Shown: positions 1 through 8,675, counted from the first letter of the stretch. The stretch is 64,000 nt of DNA from an uncultured Porphyromonadaceae bacterium (GCA_905198125.1 CAJKBH010000003.1:1-64000); one strand, 5' to 3'. Notes: generated by a model not told the origin, from the sequence alone. Made by a program: numbers and translations.

Positions 1-468
1 CCCGGCAAAGAAGTGCGTCTCAAGGGAGCATATATAATAAGGTGTAAGGAAGACGGCGTTGTCAAGGACGCCGACGGCAACATCATCGAACTACACGCCG
101 AATACGATCCCGACACGCGCAGCGGCCTTCCCGGCGCCGACCGCAAGGTGAAAGGCACCCTGCACTGGGTGTCCGTACCTACCGCCACACGCGCCGAGAT
201 ACGCGACTACGACCGCCTGTTCTCCGTCGAGAACCCCTCCGCCGAAGAAGGCGACTTCCGCGACCTGCTCAACCCCGACTCGCTCCGCGTGCGCGACAAC
301 GCCATGATTGAACCCTGGCTCGCCGAACGCATCCAGACCGGCGACCACTACCAGTTCCAGCGCCTCGGCTACTACGTTGTCGACAAGGACTCCACCCCCG
401 GCCATCCCGTCTTCAACAAGACCATCGGCCTCAAGGACACCTGGGCCAAAGAGATGAAGAAAGCCTGA
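1..468 (+). CDS. glnS: Glutamine-tRNA ligase, C-terminal part (5' end outside window)
   Basis: This is the last 155 codons of a cytosolic class I synthetase that charges tRNA-Gln. The frame is open from base 1, and the first residues read PGKEVRLKGAYIIRC, a hallmark of the anticodon-binding beta-barrel end of GlnRS. The GTG at 13 is an internal valine, not a start. The tail has the usual KGTLHWVS, the YDRLF strand and the QFQRLGYYVVD strand before the stop. GC is high, like the ileS region and unlike the capsule genes that follow. A hairpin lies 21 bases past the stop. Identification rests on family motifs remembered for GlnRS; the catalytic half is not visible. Confidence 0.93.
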   Translation, partial: PGKEVRLKGAYIIRCKEDGVVKDADGNIIELHAEYDPDTRSGLPGADRKVKGTLHWVSVPTATRAEIRDYDRLFSVENPSAEEGDFRDLLNPDSLRVRDNAMIEPWLAERIQTGDHYQFQRLGYYVVDKDSTPGHPVFNKTIGLKDTWAKEMKKA

Positions 469-489
469 GCCCCGCGCATCAAGCCTTAC

Positions 490-515
490 AAAGGCGGCAC
501 CACGGTGTCGCCTTT
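490..515 (+). terminator. Hairpin terminator of glnS
   Basis: AAAGGCGGCAC (490-500) pairs with GTGTCGCCTTT (505-515) around a CACG tetraloop; the only non-Watson-Crick pair is one G-U. It lies 21 bases after the glnS stop. The following GTTGTTGCG is only moderately U-rich, so its strength is uncertain. Confidence 0.6.
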
Positions 516-523
516 GTTGTTGC

Positions 524-627
524 GTCCTTGTGTCGTCTGCTTTTGTTGTGTCCTTATGTCGTCTGCTTTTGTTGTGTCCTTGTGTCGTCTGCTTTTGTTG
601 TGTCCTTGTGTCGTCTGCTTTTGTTCC
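524..627. repeat. Four tandem copies of a 26-bp repeat
   Basis: The core TGTCGTCTGCTTTTGTT begins at 531, 557, 583 and 609, an exact 26-base period. Copies are near identical (one G to A change in copy 2). There are no spacers, so this is a minisatellite and not a CRISPR array. It sits just past the glnS terminator, and an open frame through it (505-690) is only a product of the repeat. No function is evident. Confidence 0.9.
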
Positions 628-712
628 GGCGGTGAGCTTCAGCGAGCCTCACTGTCCTGCGCATTGCATAAATTTCTCCCCCGTTTATAACCGATATGTC
701 AAATAAAATTCG

Positions 713-720
713 TAATTTTG
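713..720 (+). promoter_or_regulatory. Possible -7 element of the capsule operon promoter
   Basis: TAATTTTG fits the Bacteroidetes -7 consensus TAnnTTTG. No TTTG is present at the ideal 19-base distance upstream, so the -33 box is weak or absent. If used, transcription would start near 727 and give a leader of about 325 bases before upxY. No inverted repeats marking an invertible promoter were found around it. Confidence 0.35.
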
Positions 721-725
721 CTATT

Positions 726-784
726 GGTTCTCACTTAAGCAGAAGGAACCGGAGCAATATTTAAGTGGCATTACATCGCCACTT
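726..784 (+). promoter_or_regulatory. Leader hairpins upstream of upxY
   Basis: Two stems are visible: GGTTC (726-730) with GAACC (746-750), and AAGTGGC (763-769) with GCCACTT (778-784), the second followed by TTTCGG. In Bacteroides, UpxY proteins act on the untranslated leader of their own capsule operon, so a structured leader is expected here. Assigning these stems that role is an inference. Confidence 0.35.
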
Positions 785-886
785 TTCGGAAGTTTGGCAA
801 TTGGATTATCTTATTACATTGTGTATCAAAGACATATCCAACTGTCACGCCAAGTAAAGGAACACCCTGAACTACAGGCTCGCTCC

Positions 887-955
887 CTCTCTCCCATATC
901 TCAGCCCCCCTCTCTCCCATAGCGCAGCCTCCTCTCTCCCATACCGCAGCCCCCC
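887..955. repeat. Three degenerate 22-23 bp tandem repeats
   Basis: CTCTCTCCCAT starts at 887, 910 and 932, each followed by a variable AnCnCAGCC segment. It is a pyrimidine-rich minisatellite in the upxY leader. The rest of 627-1051 holds no supported gene; see the findings for a protein-like open frame with no start at 716-921. Confidence 0.7.
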
Positions 956-1051
956 TTCCCCAGTCGCGGAGCCGTTCTGTTCAACGACGGAGTCGTTGTC
1001 CCTCAAGGGCACGCGCCACCCGCCAAAACACACCGCATTCCGCATTGCCCC

Positions 1052-2020
1052 ATGTCCTGGTACGTTCTTAACCACATCGCCACCACCCCGTGCCATCAGG
1101 CGCAAAAGACCGTGGACCGCTTCAACAGCGCCTCCGACGTCTCTCTTGAGCTATTTGCTCCCACATACGTGGTGCACGAAACACACAACGGCCAGTTGCA
1201 CCTGCGCACCGCCAACCTCACATTCCACTACGTCTTCGTCCGCGGCGACTTCGACGACGTAAAACGGCTGTGCGGCCAAGACAACGGCTTCTCATTCCTA
1301 ATTGACCGAGGCTCAGAGGAACGGTACGCCACCGTTTCCGAACAGGACATGGCCAACTTCCGCAACATAGCCCGCGCCTACCACAACTGCCTCCCGTATT
1401 ACCCTCTCCAGGACATTGACCTTGACGACGGCGACCTTGTCGAAGTCGTCAACGGCGACTTCCCCGGCCTAATCGGCCGCTTCATGCCCAAAGCCAAAAG
1501 CAAGTCAGGCGACATCGTGCTCAGCATCTGTCAGGGTGTCGGCACCGTCGCCTTCAACATCCGCAACACCGACGTCCGCGTGCTTGAGTTTTCCCGCCAC
1601 GCCACCCGCGCCAACGACCAGATCGACGCCTTCATACCGCATCTGCTTCAGGCCATGCGCCTGTTCCATGCCGGCTCAGACATTCCGCAATCCCTCCTCG
1701 CCAAACTCAATGTCTTCACCCGCCGCATGGCCGTGGCGAAGGTAGGCAACCGCAAGCTCAACGCCAAGCTTCAGGCCCTGCTCTACGGCGCCAACCACAT
1801 CCTCGGCGACATGACGGCCGCCCTCGACGCCCGCACCCGCTATCAGGAACTCTCCCCCGCCGTCACCAACCCCTGGACCATAGCCCTGACCCGCCTCATC
1901 TTCGCCGTCCTCGACGCCCACAATGGCATTCCGCATTGCCCATTGAGCATTGACCTCACTCCCTCTTCCAAGTCCCAGCGCCAGCTGGCTGCCGAGTATA
2001 CCCACTACGCATTATATTGA
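1052..2020 (+). CDS. UpxY-family transcription antiterminator (NusG-like) of the capsule operon
   Basis: A 322-residue NusG paralogue expected to load on RNA polymerase at the operon leader and prevent premature termination of the long capsule transcript. The N-terminal NGN-like domain (about 1-110) opens MSWYVLNHIATTPCHQAQK and contains the strand LTFHYVFVRGDF. A KOW-type segment follows near 130-150 (DLVEVVNGDFPGLIGRF). Residues from about 190 form a helical C-terminal extension absent from the roughly 175-residue B. fragilis UpxY proteins, as I recall them. Being first gene of a capsule locus is the classic UpxY position. The far C-terminus (about 290-322) is encoded partly by a low-complexity GCATT-rich stretch that also occurs just before the start codon, so the last 30 residues may be recent. 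Confidence 0.85.
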   Translation: MSWYVLNHIATTPCHQAQKTVDRFNSASDVSLELFAPTYVVHETHNGQLHLRTANLTFHYVFVRGDFDDVKRLCGQDNGFSFLIDRGSEERYATVSEQDMANFRNIARAYHNCLPYYPLQDIDLDDGDLVEVVNGDFPGLIGRFMPKAKSKSGDIVLSICQGVGTVAFNIRNTDVRVLEFSRHATRANDQIDAFIPHLLQAMRLFHAGSDIPQSLLAKLNVFTRRMAVAKVGNRKLNAKLQALLYGANHILGDMTAALDARTRYQELSPAVTNPWTIALTRLIFAVLDAHNGIPHCPLSIDLTPSSKSQRQLAAEYTHYALY

Positions 2021-2032
2021 TTAAAAAGCGTC

Positions 2033-3559
2033 TTGTTCAATCATATTGAAAATACTAAGCGCATTGCAAAAAACACCATCTTCCTTTACTTTAGGATGTT
2101 GGTAATGATGGCTGTATCTTTATTTACTTTCAGAGAATTATTGAAGCTCTTGGGAGTAGAAGATTACGGAACCTATAATGTCGTGGGAGGTGTCGTAATA
2201 TTATTCTCTTTCCTAAGCAATGCAATGACTAATTCAAATCAGCGCTTCTTGTCATTTCATATTGGTAAGGGAGATGTAGTTCTCTTAAAGAGAACATTTT
2301 CCATGATTATAAATGTGCAATTTATTATTGCATTGGGAATCATTATTCTGGCTGAGACGTTAGGATTATGGTTTATTAATTACAGGATGAATTTTGCACA
2401 CCAAAATATGGCGACAGTTAATTGGGTATATCAATTCTCAATTTTAACTTTTATAATACAAATTCTGCAAATTCCATATACATCTTCGATTATATCCCAT
2501 GAAAGGATGGCATTTTTTTCCTATGCAAGTATTGGTGAAGCGTTTTTACGTCTTGGAGTAGTTCTTAGCTTAGGATTATTTAGTTCCAATCGTTTGTTGA
2601 TATATTCATTACTGCTTTCAATAAGTTCATTAACTATATATTTGATTTATAAGGGTTATTGTAATTATTCCTTTAGAGAATGTAAATATATTAGATTTTG
2701 GAATAAAAAAATGTTTGTGAAACTTACAAGTTTTTCAACATGGAATATGATTGGGGGTATAGGAAATGTATGTGCCGGGCAAGGCATAAATATACTTTTT
2801 AATATATTTGGAGGAGTGGTAGTCAATGCTGCCATGGGTGTATCGCATCAAGTCAGCGCTGCGGTAACGTCATTAGTATCAAATATACAGACGGCTTTCA
2901 ATCCTCAAATTATAAAATCATACGCTACTGAAGACATTGAATATTTTCAATCATTAATATTCAGGGCAGCCCGTTTTTCTTTTATTCTAATATATATATT
3001 CGGTGCTCCTATTATAATATGTTGTAATAGTGTGTTACATATATGGCTAACTGATGTGCCAGAATATGCAGTACCTTTTACTTGTATAACCATAGCAGTA
3101 TGTATGGCCGATGCTTTATCTGGACCTCTATGGACCGGAGCACAGGCCATCGGAGACATCAAGAAATATACTCTTTGGCTAACAGCATTTACGGTTCTTT
3201 ATCTTCCGATATCTTACATAATCCTCAAATTTGGATATTCTCCCGTAATAGTGCTTATTGCTCGAATAGGGCTCTCAATAGTTCTGCATGTATATAGGTT
3301 AATATATTTAAGGAGGAAACAGAATTTTCCAAGCTTAAACTTTTTCAAACAAGTTTCATGTCGGGCATTTGTCTTAATGATTATAATGGGCGCAGTTATA
3401 GTCATTGATATATCTTGTAATAGCTTTAAACTTGTATCCATTTGGATGATTCCAATGTATTTAGCCCTATTTTTACTAATTGCATGGCCTCTCATGGTGA
3501 CTAAATCAGAAAGCAGATTTGTCATTAGCCATTTATTAGGAAAAATAGAAGGCAATTGA
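2033..3559 (+). CDS. Polysaccharide flippase (Wzx/MATE-like)
   Basis: An inner-membrane protein of 508 residues with about 12-14 hydrophobic segments, expected to flip the undecaprenyl-linked repeat unit to the periplasm. The N-terminus IAKNTIFLYFRMLVMMAVSL and the LGVEDYGTYNVVGG signature are typical of Bacteroidales capsule flippases. The TTG at 2033 is chosen because the frame closes at 2018-2020 and the next ATG (2096) would cut into the first conserved helix. The gene is strongly AT-rich, in sharp contrast to upxY 12 bases upstream, marking the start of an apparently transferred block. Confidence 0.85.
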   Translation: MFNHIENTKRIAKNTIFLYFRMLVMMAVSLFTFRELLKLLGVEDYGTYNVVGGVVILFSFLSNAMTNSNQRFLSFHIGKGDVVLLKRTFSMIINVQFIIALGIIILAETLGLWFINYRMNFAHQNMATVNWVYQFSILTFIIQILQIPYTSSIISHERMAFFSYASIGEAFLRLGVVLSLGLFSSNRLLIYSLLLSISSLTIYLIYKGYCNYSFRECKYIRFWNKKMFVKLTSFSTWNMIGGIGNVCAGQGINILFNIFGGVVVNAAMGVSHQVSAAVTSLVSNIQTAFNPQIIKSYATEDIEYFQSLIFRAARFSFILIYIFGAPIIICCNSVLHIWLTDVPEYAVPFTCITIAVCMADALSGPLWTGAQAIGDIKKYTLWLTAFTVLYLPISYIILKFGYSPVIVLIARIGLSIVLHVYRLIYLRRKQNFPSLNFFKQVSCRAFVLMIIMGAVIVIDISCNSFKLVSIWMIPMYLALFLLIAWPLMVTKSESRFVISHLLGKIEGN

Positions 3560-3599
3560 AATGAATAATTAATTTTCATAAAGGATTCACAACAAATCT

Positions 3600-5390
3600 A
3601 TGAATAAATTCTATGCAAACGAAAGATCCGTTCTGATTCTCTTGGCGCTTCTTAAAGCGCACAACATAAAAAGAGTGATTGCAAGTCCAGGCACAACAAA
3701 TCTATCATTAGTTGCAAGTCTGCAAAGCGATCCCTTCTTTGAAATGTACTCGTGCGTTGACGAACGTTCCGCAGCTTACATGGCCTGCGGTATAGCAGCA
3801 GAAACAGGAGAACCCGTCGTGATAACATGTACAGGGGCGACTGCGTCCCGCAACTACCCCAGCGGACTAACAGAGGCATATTATCGGAAATTGCCGATTC
3901 TTGCTATTACCGGCACACAAGATGAAAATAAGATAGGTCATCTTCATGCTCAGGTAATAGATAGGAGCGTAATACCTAATGATGTTGTTAGATATAGCAC
4001 CCATATAAGGGCGACATATACTGACGAGGATGCATATTATACAGAGCTAAAAATCAATCAAGCCATAAACGAATTATTCCGCCATGGCGGTGGTCCGGTA
4101 CATATCAATCTTCACACGCTGTATATTCGAGATTTCCATGTCAACTCACTTCCAGTTGTACGCGCTATTCATTGTTTAGATTATACAAAGATTGATTCCT
4201 TCCCGAAATTACCAAAGGGAAGAATCGGTGTTTTCGTAGGATCCCATGCTACGTTCACGCCTGAACTAACCATGGCTGTAGACAATTTCTGCGCCGCTCA
4301 CGATGCAGTTTGCTTCTGTGATAATACAAGTGGTTATTATGGGAAATATCGCATGAATTATGCGTTACTTGGATCTCAGGAAAAAGCAGAATATACAAAT
4401 ATCAATGTTTTAGATTTGTGTATTCATATCGGAGAAATATCTGCTGACTATGCTACCTTGGGAAATATGGTAAGAAAAAATGTATGGCGAGTATCTGAAG
4501 ATGGCGAGATACGTGACCAATTCAAGAAACTGACATACGTTTTTGAAATGTCCGAAATCGATTTCTTCAAGTATTATACACCAGATGAGTTTGACATAAA
4601 GAGAGACTATCTTATGGAGTGTCAAAAGCTTGACGAGGCTATCAGAGCCAGACTCCCCGAAATTCCATTCTCTAATGTATGGATTGCATCGCAACTATAT
4701 GACAAGCTGCCGTCCGGAAGCGAAATACATTTTGGAGTATTAAACAGCATTCGATCCTGGAACCTGTTCAATCTTCCAAGAGATGTCCATTCATTTGCAA
4801 ATGTAGGTGGGTTTGGAATTGATGGTGGTGTCTCATCTATGCTTGGCGCATCATTCATAAATCATAATCGTCTATATTTCGGTGTATTCGGAGACCTTGC
4901 ATTCTTCTATGACATGAATAGCATAGGGAACCGTCATGTCGGCAGCAATGTTCGGATAATGGTAATAAACAACGGCCGTGGTCAAGAGTTCCGTAACCAT
5001 TATCATACAGGATCTATCTTTGGCAAAGATGCAGACAAATATATTGCCGCAGGCGGACACTTTGGCAATATGTCAAAAACGTTACTTAAAGATTATGCCG
5101 AAAACCTCGGCTTCACTTATATCTCGGCATCAGACAAAGAGGAATTCAAGAACGTATATGAAACATTTGTAAATCCGAATTTAACGGACTCGCCTATCTT
5201 ATTCGAATGCTTCACAGATACGGATGATGAGGCGAATGCATTGAAAGCTTATTGGAATGCCGACAAAGATATTAAAAACACAATTATTAACAAAGTAATA
5301 GAAGCATCCGGCGGCAAACAGGCACTACGAAACGTCCTCGGACCCAGAGGAATAAAATTCTTCAGAACGATTTTAAACAAAAGAACATAG
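3600..5390 (+). CDS. Thiamine pyrophosphate-dependent enzyme (MenD/acetolactate-synthase-like)
   Basis: A 596-residue TPP enzyme. The N-terminal PYR domain carries SPGTTNLSL and the VDERSA motif with the likely cofactor-activating Glu55; the C-terminal PP domain has GDLAFFYDMNSI followed by VINNGRGQEF, matching the GDG-N(25-30)-NN cofactor motif with Leu in place of the second Gly. The layout is closest to MenD or to phosphonopyruvate/sulfopyruvate decarboxylase-like proteins. Menaquinone synthesis is unlikely because no other men gene is nearby. In this setting it more likely builds or modifies a keto-acid-derived sugar or substituent. The substrate cannot be read from sequence. It follows the flippase by 40 bases and is followed by a 171-base gap. 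Confidence 0.75.
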   Translation: MNKFYANERSVLILLALLKAHNIKRVIASPGTTNLSLVASLQSDPFFEMYSCVDERSAAYMACGIAAETGEPVVITCTGATASRNYPSGLTEAYYRKLPILAITGTQDENKIGHLHAQVIDRSVIPNDVVRYSTHIRATYTDEDAYYTELKINQAINELFRHGGGPVHINLHTLYIRDFHVNSLPVVRAIHCLDYTKIDSFPKLPKGRIGVFVGSHATFTPELTMAVDNFCAAHDAVCFCDNTSGYYGKYRMNYALLGSQEKAEYTNINVLDLCIHIGEISADYATLGNMVRKNVWRVSEDGEIRDQFKKLTYVFEMSEIDFFKYYTPDEFDIKRDYLMECQKLDEAIRARLPEIPFSNVWIASQLYDKLPSGSEIHFGVLNSIRSWNLFNLPRDVHSFANVGGFGIDGGVSSMLGASFINHNRLYFGVFGDLAFFYDMNSIGNRHVGSNVRIMVINNGRGQEFRNHYHTGSIFGKDADKYIAAGGHFGNMSKTLLKDYAENLGFTYISASDKEEFKNVYETFVNPNLTDSPILFECFTDTDDEANALKAYWNADKDIKNTIINKVIEASGGKQALRNVLGPRGIKFFRTILNKRT

Positions 5391-5495
5391 AGTGATGTCT
5401 GATCGGTTGTTTTTTAATTCCCGGTTATGAGAAACTGAATACATGCACAGGCCACAACATCAAAGCGACTATTAAATAAAAGCAATGGCCAGATT

Positions 5496-5503
5496 GGGGG
5501 GGG
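5496..5503. repeat. Intergenic G8 homopolymer
   Basis: Eight consecutive G in the AT-rich 171-base gap between the TPP enzyme and the pyruvyl transferase, 58 bases before the start at 5562. Such tracts vary in length by polymerase slippage; here it could alter promoter or leader spacing. No promoter consensus was identified beside it. Confidence 0.8.
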
Positions 5504-5561
5504 ACTCTCTTTTCCAAAACAAATATTCAACTTCTGAAAGAACACACTAAAGAGACCTGAT

Positions 5562-6680
5562 ATGAAAGTTGATATAATAACGATGCATTGCCCTCTGAAT
5601 TATGGTGCCGTTCTTCAAGCATACGCATTGCAAACATATATACATCATTTGGGGCATGAAGTGGATATCATTGATTATAGACCTTATTATATCGTATATG
5701 ATCAGAGTTTGTTGTTCGTAGCAAATAAGCGGTTTAATAAATCCATTATTCTTAAACTTATATATCTGCTTGTCAAAGCACCATCAAAACAAAAAAAAAT
5801 AAGAATTTTTAAAAAATTCTGTAATCGATACTTAAGTCTTTCTGAAAAAAAATATACTGATTATAAAGAATTAACTAACACTCATCCCTTAGCTGATTGC
5901 TATATATGCGGCAGTGATCAGATTTGGGGGTATTCCAATAACGCATATCGAGATCCAGCATACTTCCTTGGATTTGTAAATCAAGACACACTGAAATGTT
6001 CGTATGCTCCAAGTGGGATGTTCCCAAATCCATTACCTGCCGAAATGAAGCATCAGATACTTCCTTTCATCAACAGGTTGGATTTCGTTTCTGTACGGGA
6101 AGACTCTACCAGGAATTTGCTACAGCCCTATATAAAACAAAAAATATCCACCGTTGTTGATCCGGTGTTTTTGCTTAAAAAAGAAGAATGGATTTCATTT
6201 TCTGAACTGGAGAAAGCGGTTGTTCCTTCTATCGATTACATTTTGATATATGCTGTGGGTGATTCGAGTTTAGCCTTAGAGGTGGCGACAAAGTTGTCAG
6301 AGGAAACCGGCTTACCAATCTACTGCATTTCTTCTTCCCAAAAGAATCTACCAAATGTCTCAAAAAAAATAATGGCAACACCATTGGGGTTCTTGAGGTT
6401 ATTTAAGGATGCCAAATATATAGTCACAAATTCATTTCATGGAACCGCATTTTCTATAATATTTGAAAAGGAATTCTGGACATGTTCCACAAATATTGCA
6501 AACAATCGATTGACATCTTTATTATCCATAGCAGGCTTGAAGCATAGACTACTGCTTAATAATGCAAATATCAATATCAGCAATAGCAAGATAGATTATA
6601 GCCTTACAAAATCCAAGATTGAAAAGGCTGTGGCTGATTCAAAAGAATATTTGCAATCGTTTCTGGGCAATGAAAAATAA
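5562..6680 (+). CDS. Polysaccharide pyruvyl transferase family protein
   Basis: A 372-residue cytoplasmic enzyme of the WcaK/AmsJ/CsaB family, which adds a pyruvate ketal from phosphoenolpyruvate to a sugar of the repeat unit, giving an acidic polymer. Visible signatures: the N-terminal LNYGAVLQAYALQ, the middle ADCYICGSDQIWG, the VSVREDSTRNL strand, and the C-terminal VTNSFHGTAFSIIF, where the His is conserved. Several A8-A9 runs occur in the gene, in line with its low GC. Its end overlaps the ATP-grasp gene by 11 bases, implying translational coupling. Confidence 0.85.
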   Translation: MKVDIITMHCPLNYGAVLQAYALQTYIHHLGHEVDIIDYRPYYIVYDQSLLFVANKRFNKSIILKLIYLLVKAPSKQKKIRIFKKFCNRYLSLSEKKYTDYKELTNTHPLADCYICGSDQIWGYSNNAYRDPAYFLGFVNQDTLKCSYAPSGMFPNPLPAEMKHQILPFINRLDFVSVREDSTRNLLQPYIKQKISTVVDPVFLLKKEEWISFSELEKAVVPSIDYILIYAVGDSSLALEVATKLSEETGLPIYCISSSQKNLPNVSKKIMATPLGFLRLFKDAKYIVTNSFHGTAFSIIFEKEFWTCSTNIANNRLTSLLSIAGLKHRLLLNNANINISNSKIDYSLTKSKIEKAVADSKEYLQSFLGNEK

Positions 6681-7785
6681 TTGCATCGTTATTGGCGGCG
6701 ATCACCATAACACTCTTGGTGTTATCCGGTCATTAGGTAGAAAAGGAATCAAAAGTGATGTTATAATAATTTCAGACTCAAGACATTCATACGTAGCTAA
6801 AAGCAAATATATATCGTCTTTCAAGGTCCTGCAGAAATCAGAAGAACTGACGCAATACCTGCTTTCCAATCATCAAGATAAAGGACACAAGGTTATTATT
6901 ATTTGTTGCAGTGATTTAGTCGCCTCTATAATTGACAGAGATTCCGATAAACTTAAAGATTTTTTTATTTTTCCTAATTCGTCTCATGGTGCCGGAAGTC
7001 TTACCGCAATAATGAATAAACGCCTCATGTTGGATTTGGCTGTTGTTAAAGGCTTGCCAGTGCCTAAAACATGGGATAACCCGAATGATGTTGAATTCCC
7101 CTGTTTTATCAAACCTTTGGTAAGCAAGGACGGTGCAAAATCCGACATCGCCGTATGCCGATCAAAGAAAGAACTGGAAAATTATCTGGGACTCGATCAT
7201 AAATCTCGCGACTTCCAGATTCAGCAATTCATAGAAAAGGATTATGAATTTCAGCTCATAGGATTATCGTTAAATGCCGGAGAACATATAATTATACCCG
7301 GAGTCTCAAAAATAATAAGGTCATCCGAAACATCAAATACAGGTTATCTGTCTTACCAATCATTAGACACAATTGGATTTAAATATTCAAAAGAATGTTC
7401 CGATTATCTTAAAGCCATAGGTTTCTCCGGTTTATTCAGCATGGAATTTTTGCGGGATAAACAGGGACGCGATTATTTTATGGAAATAAATCTGCGCAAT
7501 GACGGTAACTCAATATGTGTTACGTCTGCGGGAATAAATCTCCCATATCTATGGTTCAGATATAATACAGTCGGCTTAAGTGCTATTGAGCTGGACTCTA
7601 AAGTGTCAGTCACTAAAAGAGTATTACCTGAATTCGACGACTTTTTTTTATTATGTCGAAAAAAAATAACAGTTTCAGAGTGGCTTAAAACGTTAATTAC
7701 TGCAGATTGCTACATGGAGTTTGATAAACACGATGTTAAACCATTCTTTTATAGAATCTGGCAGTTATTAAATCACAAATATTAG
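6670..7785 (+). CDS. ATP-grasp domain protein
   Basis: A 371-residue ATP-grasp ligase-type protein. The chosen ATG at 6670 overlaps the preceding stop and places the Rossmann-like IVIGGDHHNTLGVIRSLG at the N-terminus; an upstream ATG at 6619 would add residues read from the neighbour. The central fold shows FPCFIKPLVSKDGAK (ATP-binding lysine strand) and the metal-binding end FMEINLRNDGNS. It resembles carbamoyl-phosphate-synthase-like and amino-acid-ligase-like proteins found in glycan loci. It probably forms an amide or ester bond on a sugar acid, perhaps the pyruvylated sugar; the substrate is unknown. Confidence 0.75.
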   Translation: MKNNCIVIGGDHHNTLGVIRSLGRKGIKSDVIIISDSRHSYVAKSKYISSFKVLQKSEELTQYLLSNHQDKGHKVIIICCSDLVASIIDRDSDKLKDFFIFPNSSHGAGSLTAIMNKRLMLDLAVVKGLPVPKTWDNPNDVEFPCFIKPLVSKDGAKSDIAVCRSKKELENYLGLDHKSRDFQIQQFIEKDYEFQLIGLSLNAGEHIIIPGVSKIIRSSETSNTGYLSYQSLDTIGFKYSKECSDYLKAIGFSGLFSMEFLRDKQGRDYFMEINLRNDGNSICVTSAGINLPYLWFRYNTVGLSAIELDSKVSVTKRVLPEFDDFFLLCRKKITVSEWLKTLITADCYMEFDKHDVKPFFYRIWQLLNHKY

Positions 7786-7790
7786 TCACA

Positions 7791-8675
7791 ATGAACCCTA
7801 TACGGAATCTTAATAGAAATCGCTGGAATCTGGCGTTTTTTGAGGAAGCTTCATTAAAGAATGTTTTATCTGGAGATTATTCTCGGGTTAAATGGATGCA
7901 TTATGACGATAAATCAAGATGGTATGCCGATCCTTTTATTCTGAGAGTGACAGAGAATGAAATCGTTCTTCTTGTTGAAGAATTATCTTACGAAATAAAC
8001 AAAGGTCGAATTGCCAAATTAATTGTCGACAGAAAAACTTTTAAGCTCCTCTCCATGAAGGTTATTCTGGATTTGCCGACACATCTGTCTTTTCCTATGA
8101 TTTTTCGAAATGAAGATTCGATTATTGTCATTCCGGAGAATTCGGCATCAGGCAAAAGTTCAGCATACAGTTATGATGCGGAAACCGATGAAATGCATTT
8201 TCTTGATGTCGTATGTGATTTGCCACTTACAGACGCGACAATTCTTCAATATGGCGATAAAAATTATATTCTTGCGACTTCGTTACCTGATCCGAATGGA
8301 AACAGATTACAAATCTTAGAATTTAACAATGAAAATCTGAAAGCAAGACCATTGTATGACTACACCTTTGATTCTTCTGTTGCCCGAAATGCAGGTTCTC
8401 CATTTATAATTGATGGAAGGCTTTACAGACCCGCCCAAGATTGCAACGGCGAATATGGCAAGGGTGTATGTATACAGGAACTTGAAATTGATGAATCGAC
8501 CGACAGATTCAGGTTCAAGAATGTGGCATCAATCTATCCTTTTAATTCTCATTATCATTTAGGATTACATACCCTGAATATTCATGACGGCATGTGTGTG
8601 ATAGATGGACGGGGGCTGTTACATCCTTATATAGGTAGAGTCGTAAGGGCTGTTATTAATTCATTAAGAAGATGA
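7791..8675 (+). CDS. Beta-propeller protein resembling the N-terminal domain of glucosamine inositolphosphorylceramide transferase
   Basis: A 294-residue protein with repeated beta strands. It contains RWYADPFIL followed by VLLVEELSY, which matches the ADPF...VEE signature of the five-bladed, GH43-like propeller attached to some glycosyltransferases. It also has LSFPMIFRNEDSIIVIPE and GSPFIIDGRLYRPAQDC, the propeller's usual blade motifs. No transferase domain is attached, so it may assist the glycosyltransferase that starts within its stop codon (ATGA overlap at 8672-8675), or act on its own as a formyl- or glycosyl-transferring enzyme. The exact role is unknown. Confidence 0.65.
   Translation: MNPIRNLNRNRWNLAFFEEASLKNVLSGDYSRVKWMHYDDKSRWYADPFILRVTENEIVLLVEELSYEINKGRIAKLIVDRKTFKLLSMKVILDLPTHLSFPMIFRNEDSIIVIPENSASGKSSAYSYDAETDEMHFLDVVCDLPLTDATILQYGDKNYILATSLPDPNGNRLQILEFNNENLKARPLYDYTFDSSVARNAGSPFIIDGRLYRPAQDCNGEYGKGVCIQELEIDESTDRFRFKNVASIYPFNSHYHLGLHTLNIHDGMCVIDGRGLLHPYIGRVVRAVINSLRR

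Noticed and set aside
524..627. Regular repeats that might be a CRISPR array
   Set aside because: The 26-bp units are directly joined with no spacers and no cas genes are near; this is a minisatellite.
505..690. 61-codon Cys/Leu-rich open frame
   Set aside because: It is a translation of the 26-bp tandem repeat and has no protein-like composition.
640..1051. Invertible capsule promoter as in B. fragilis
   Set aside because: No pair of inverted repeats flanking a promoter could be found; only the -7 element and small hairpins.
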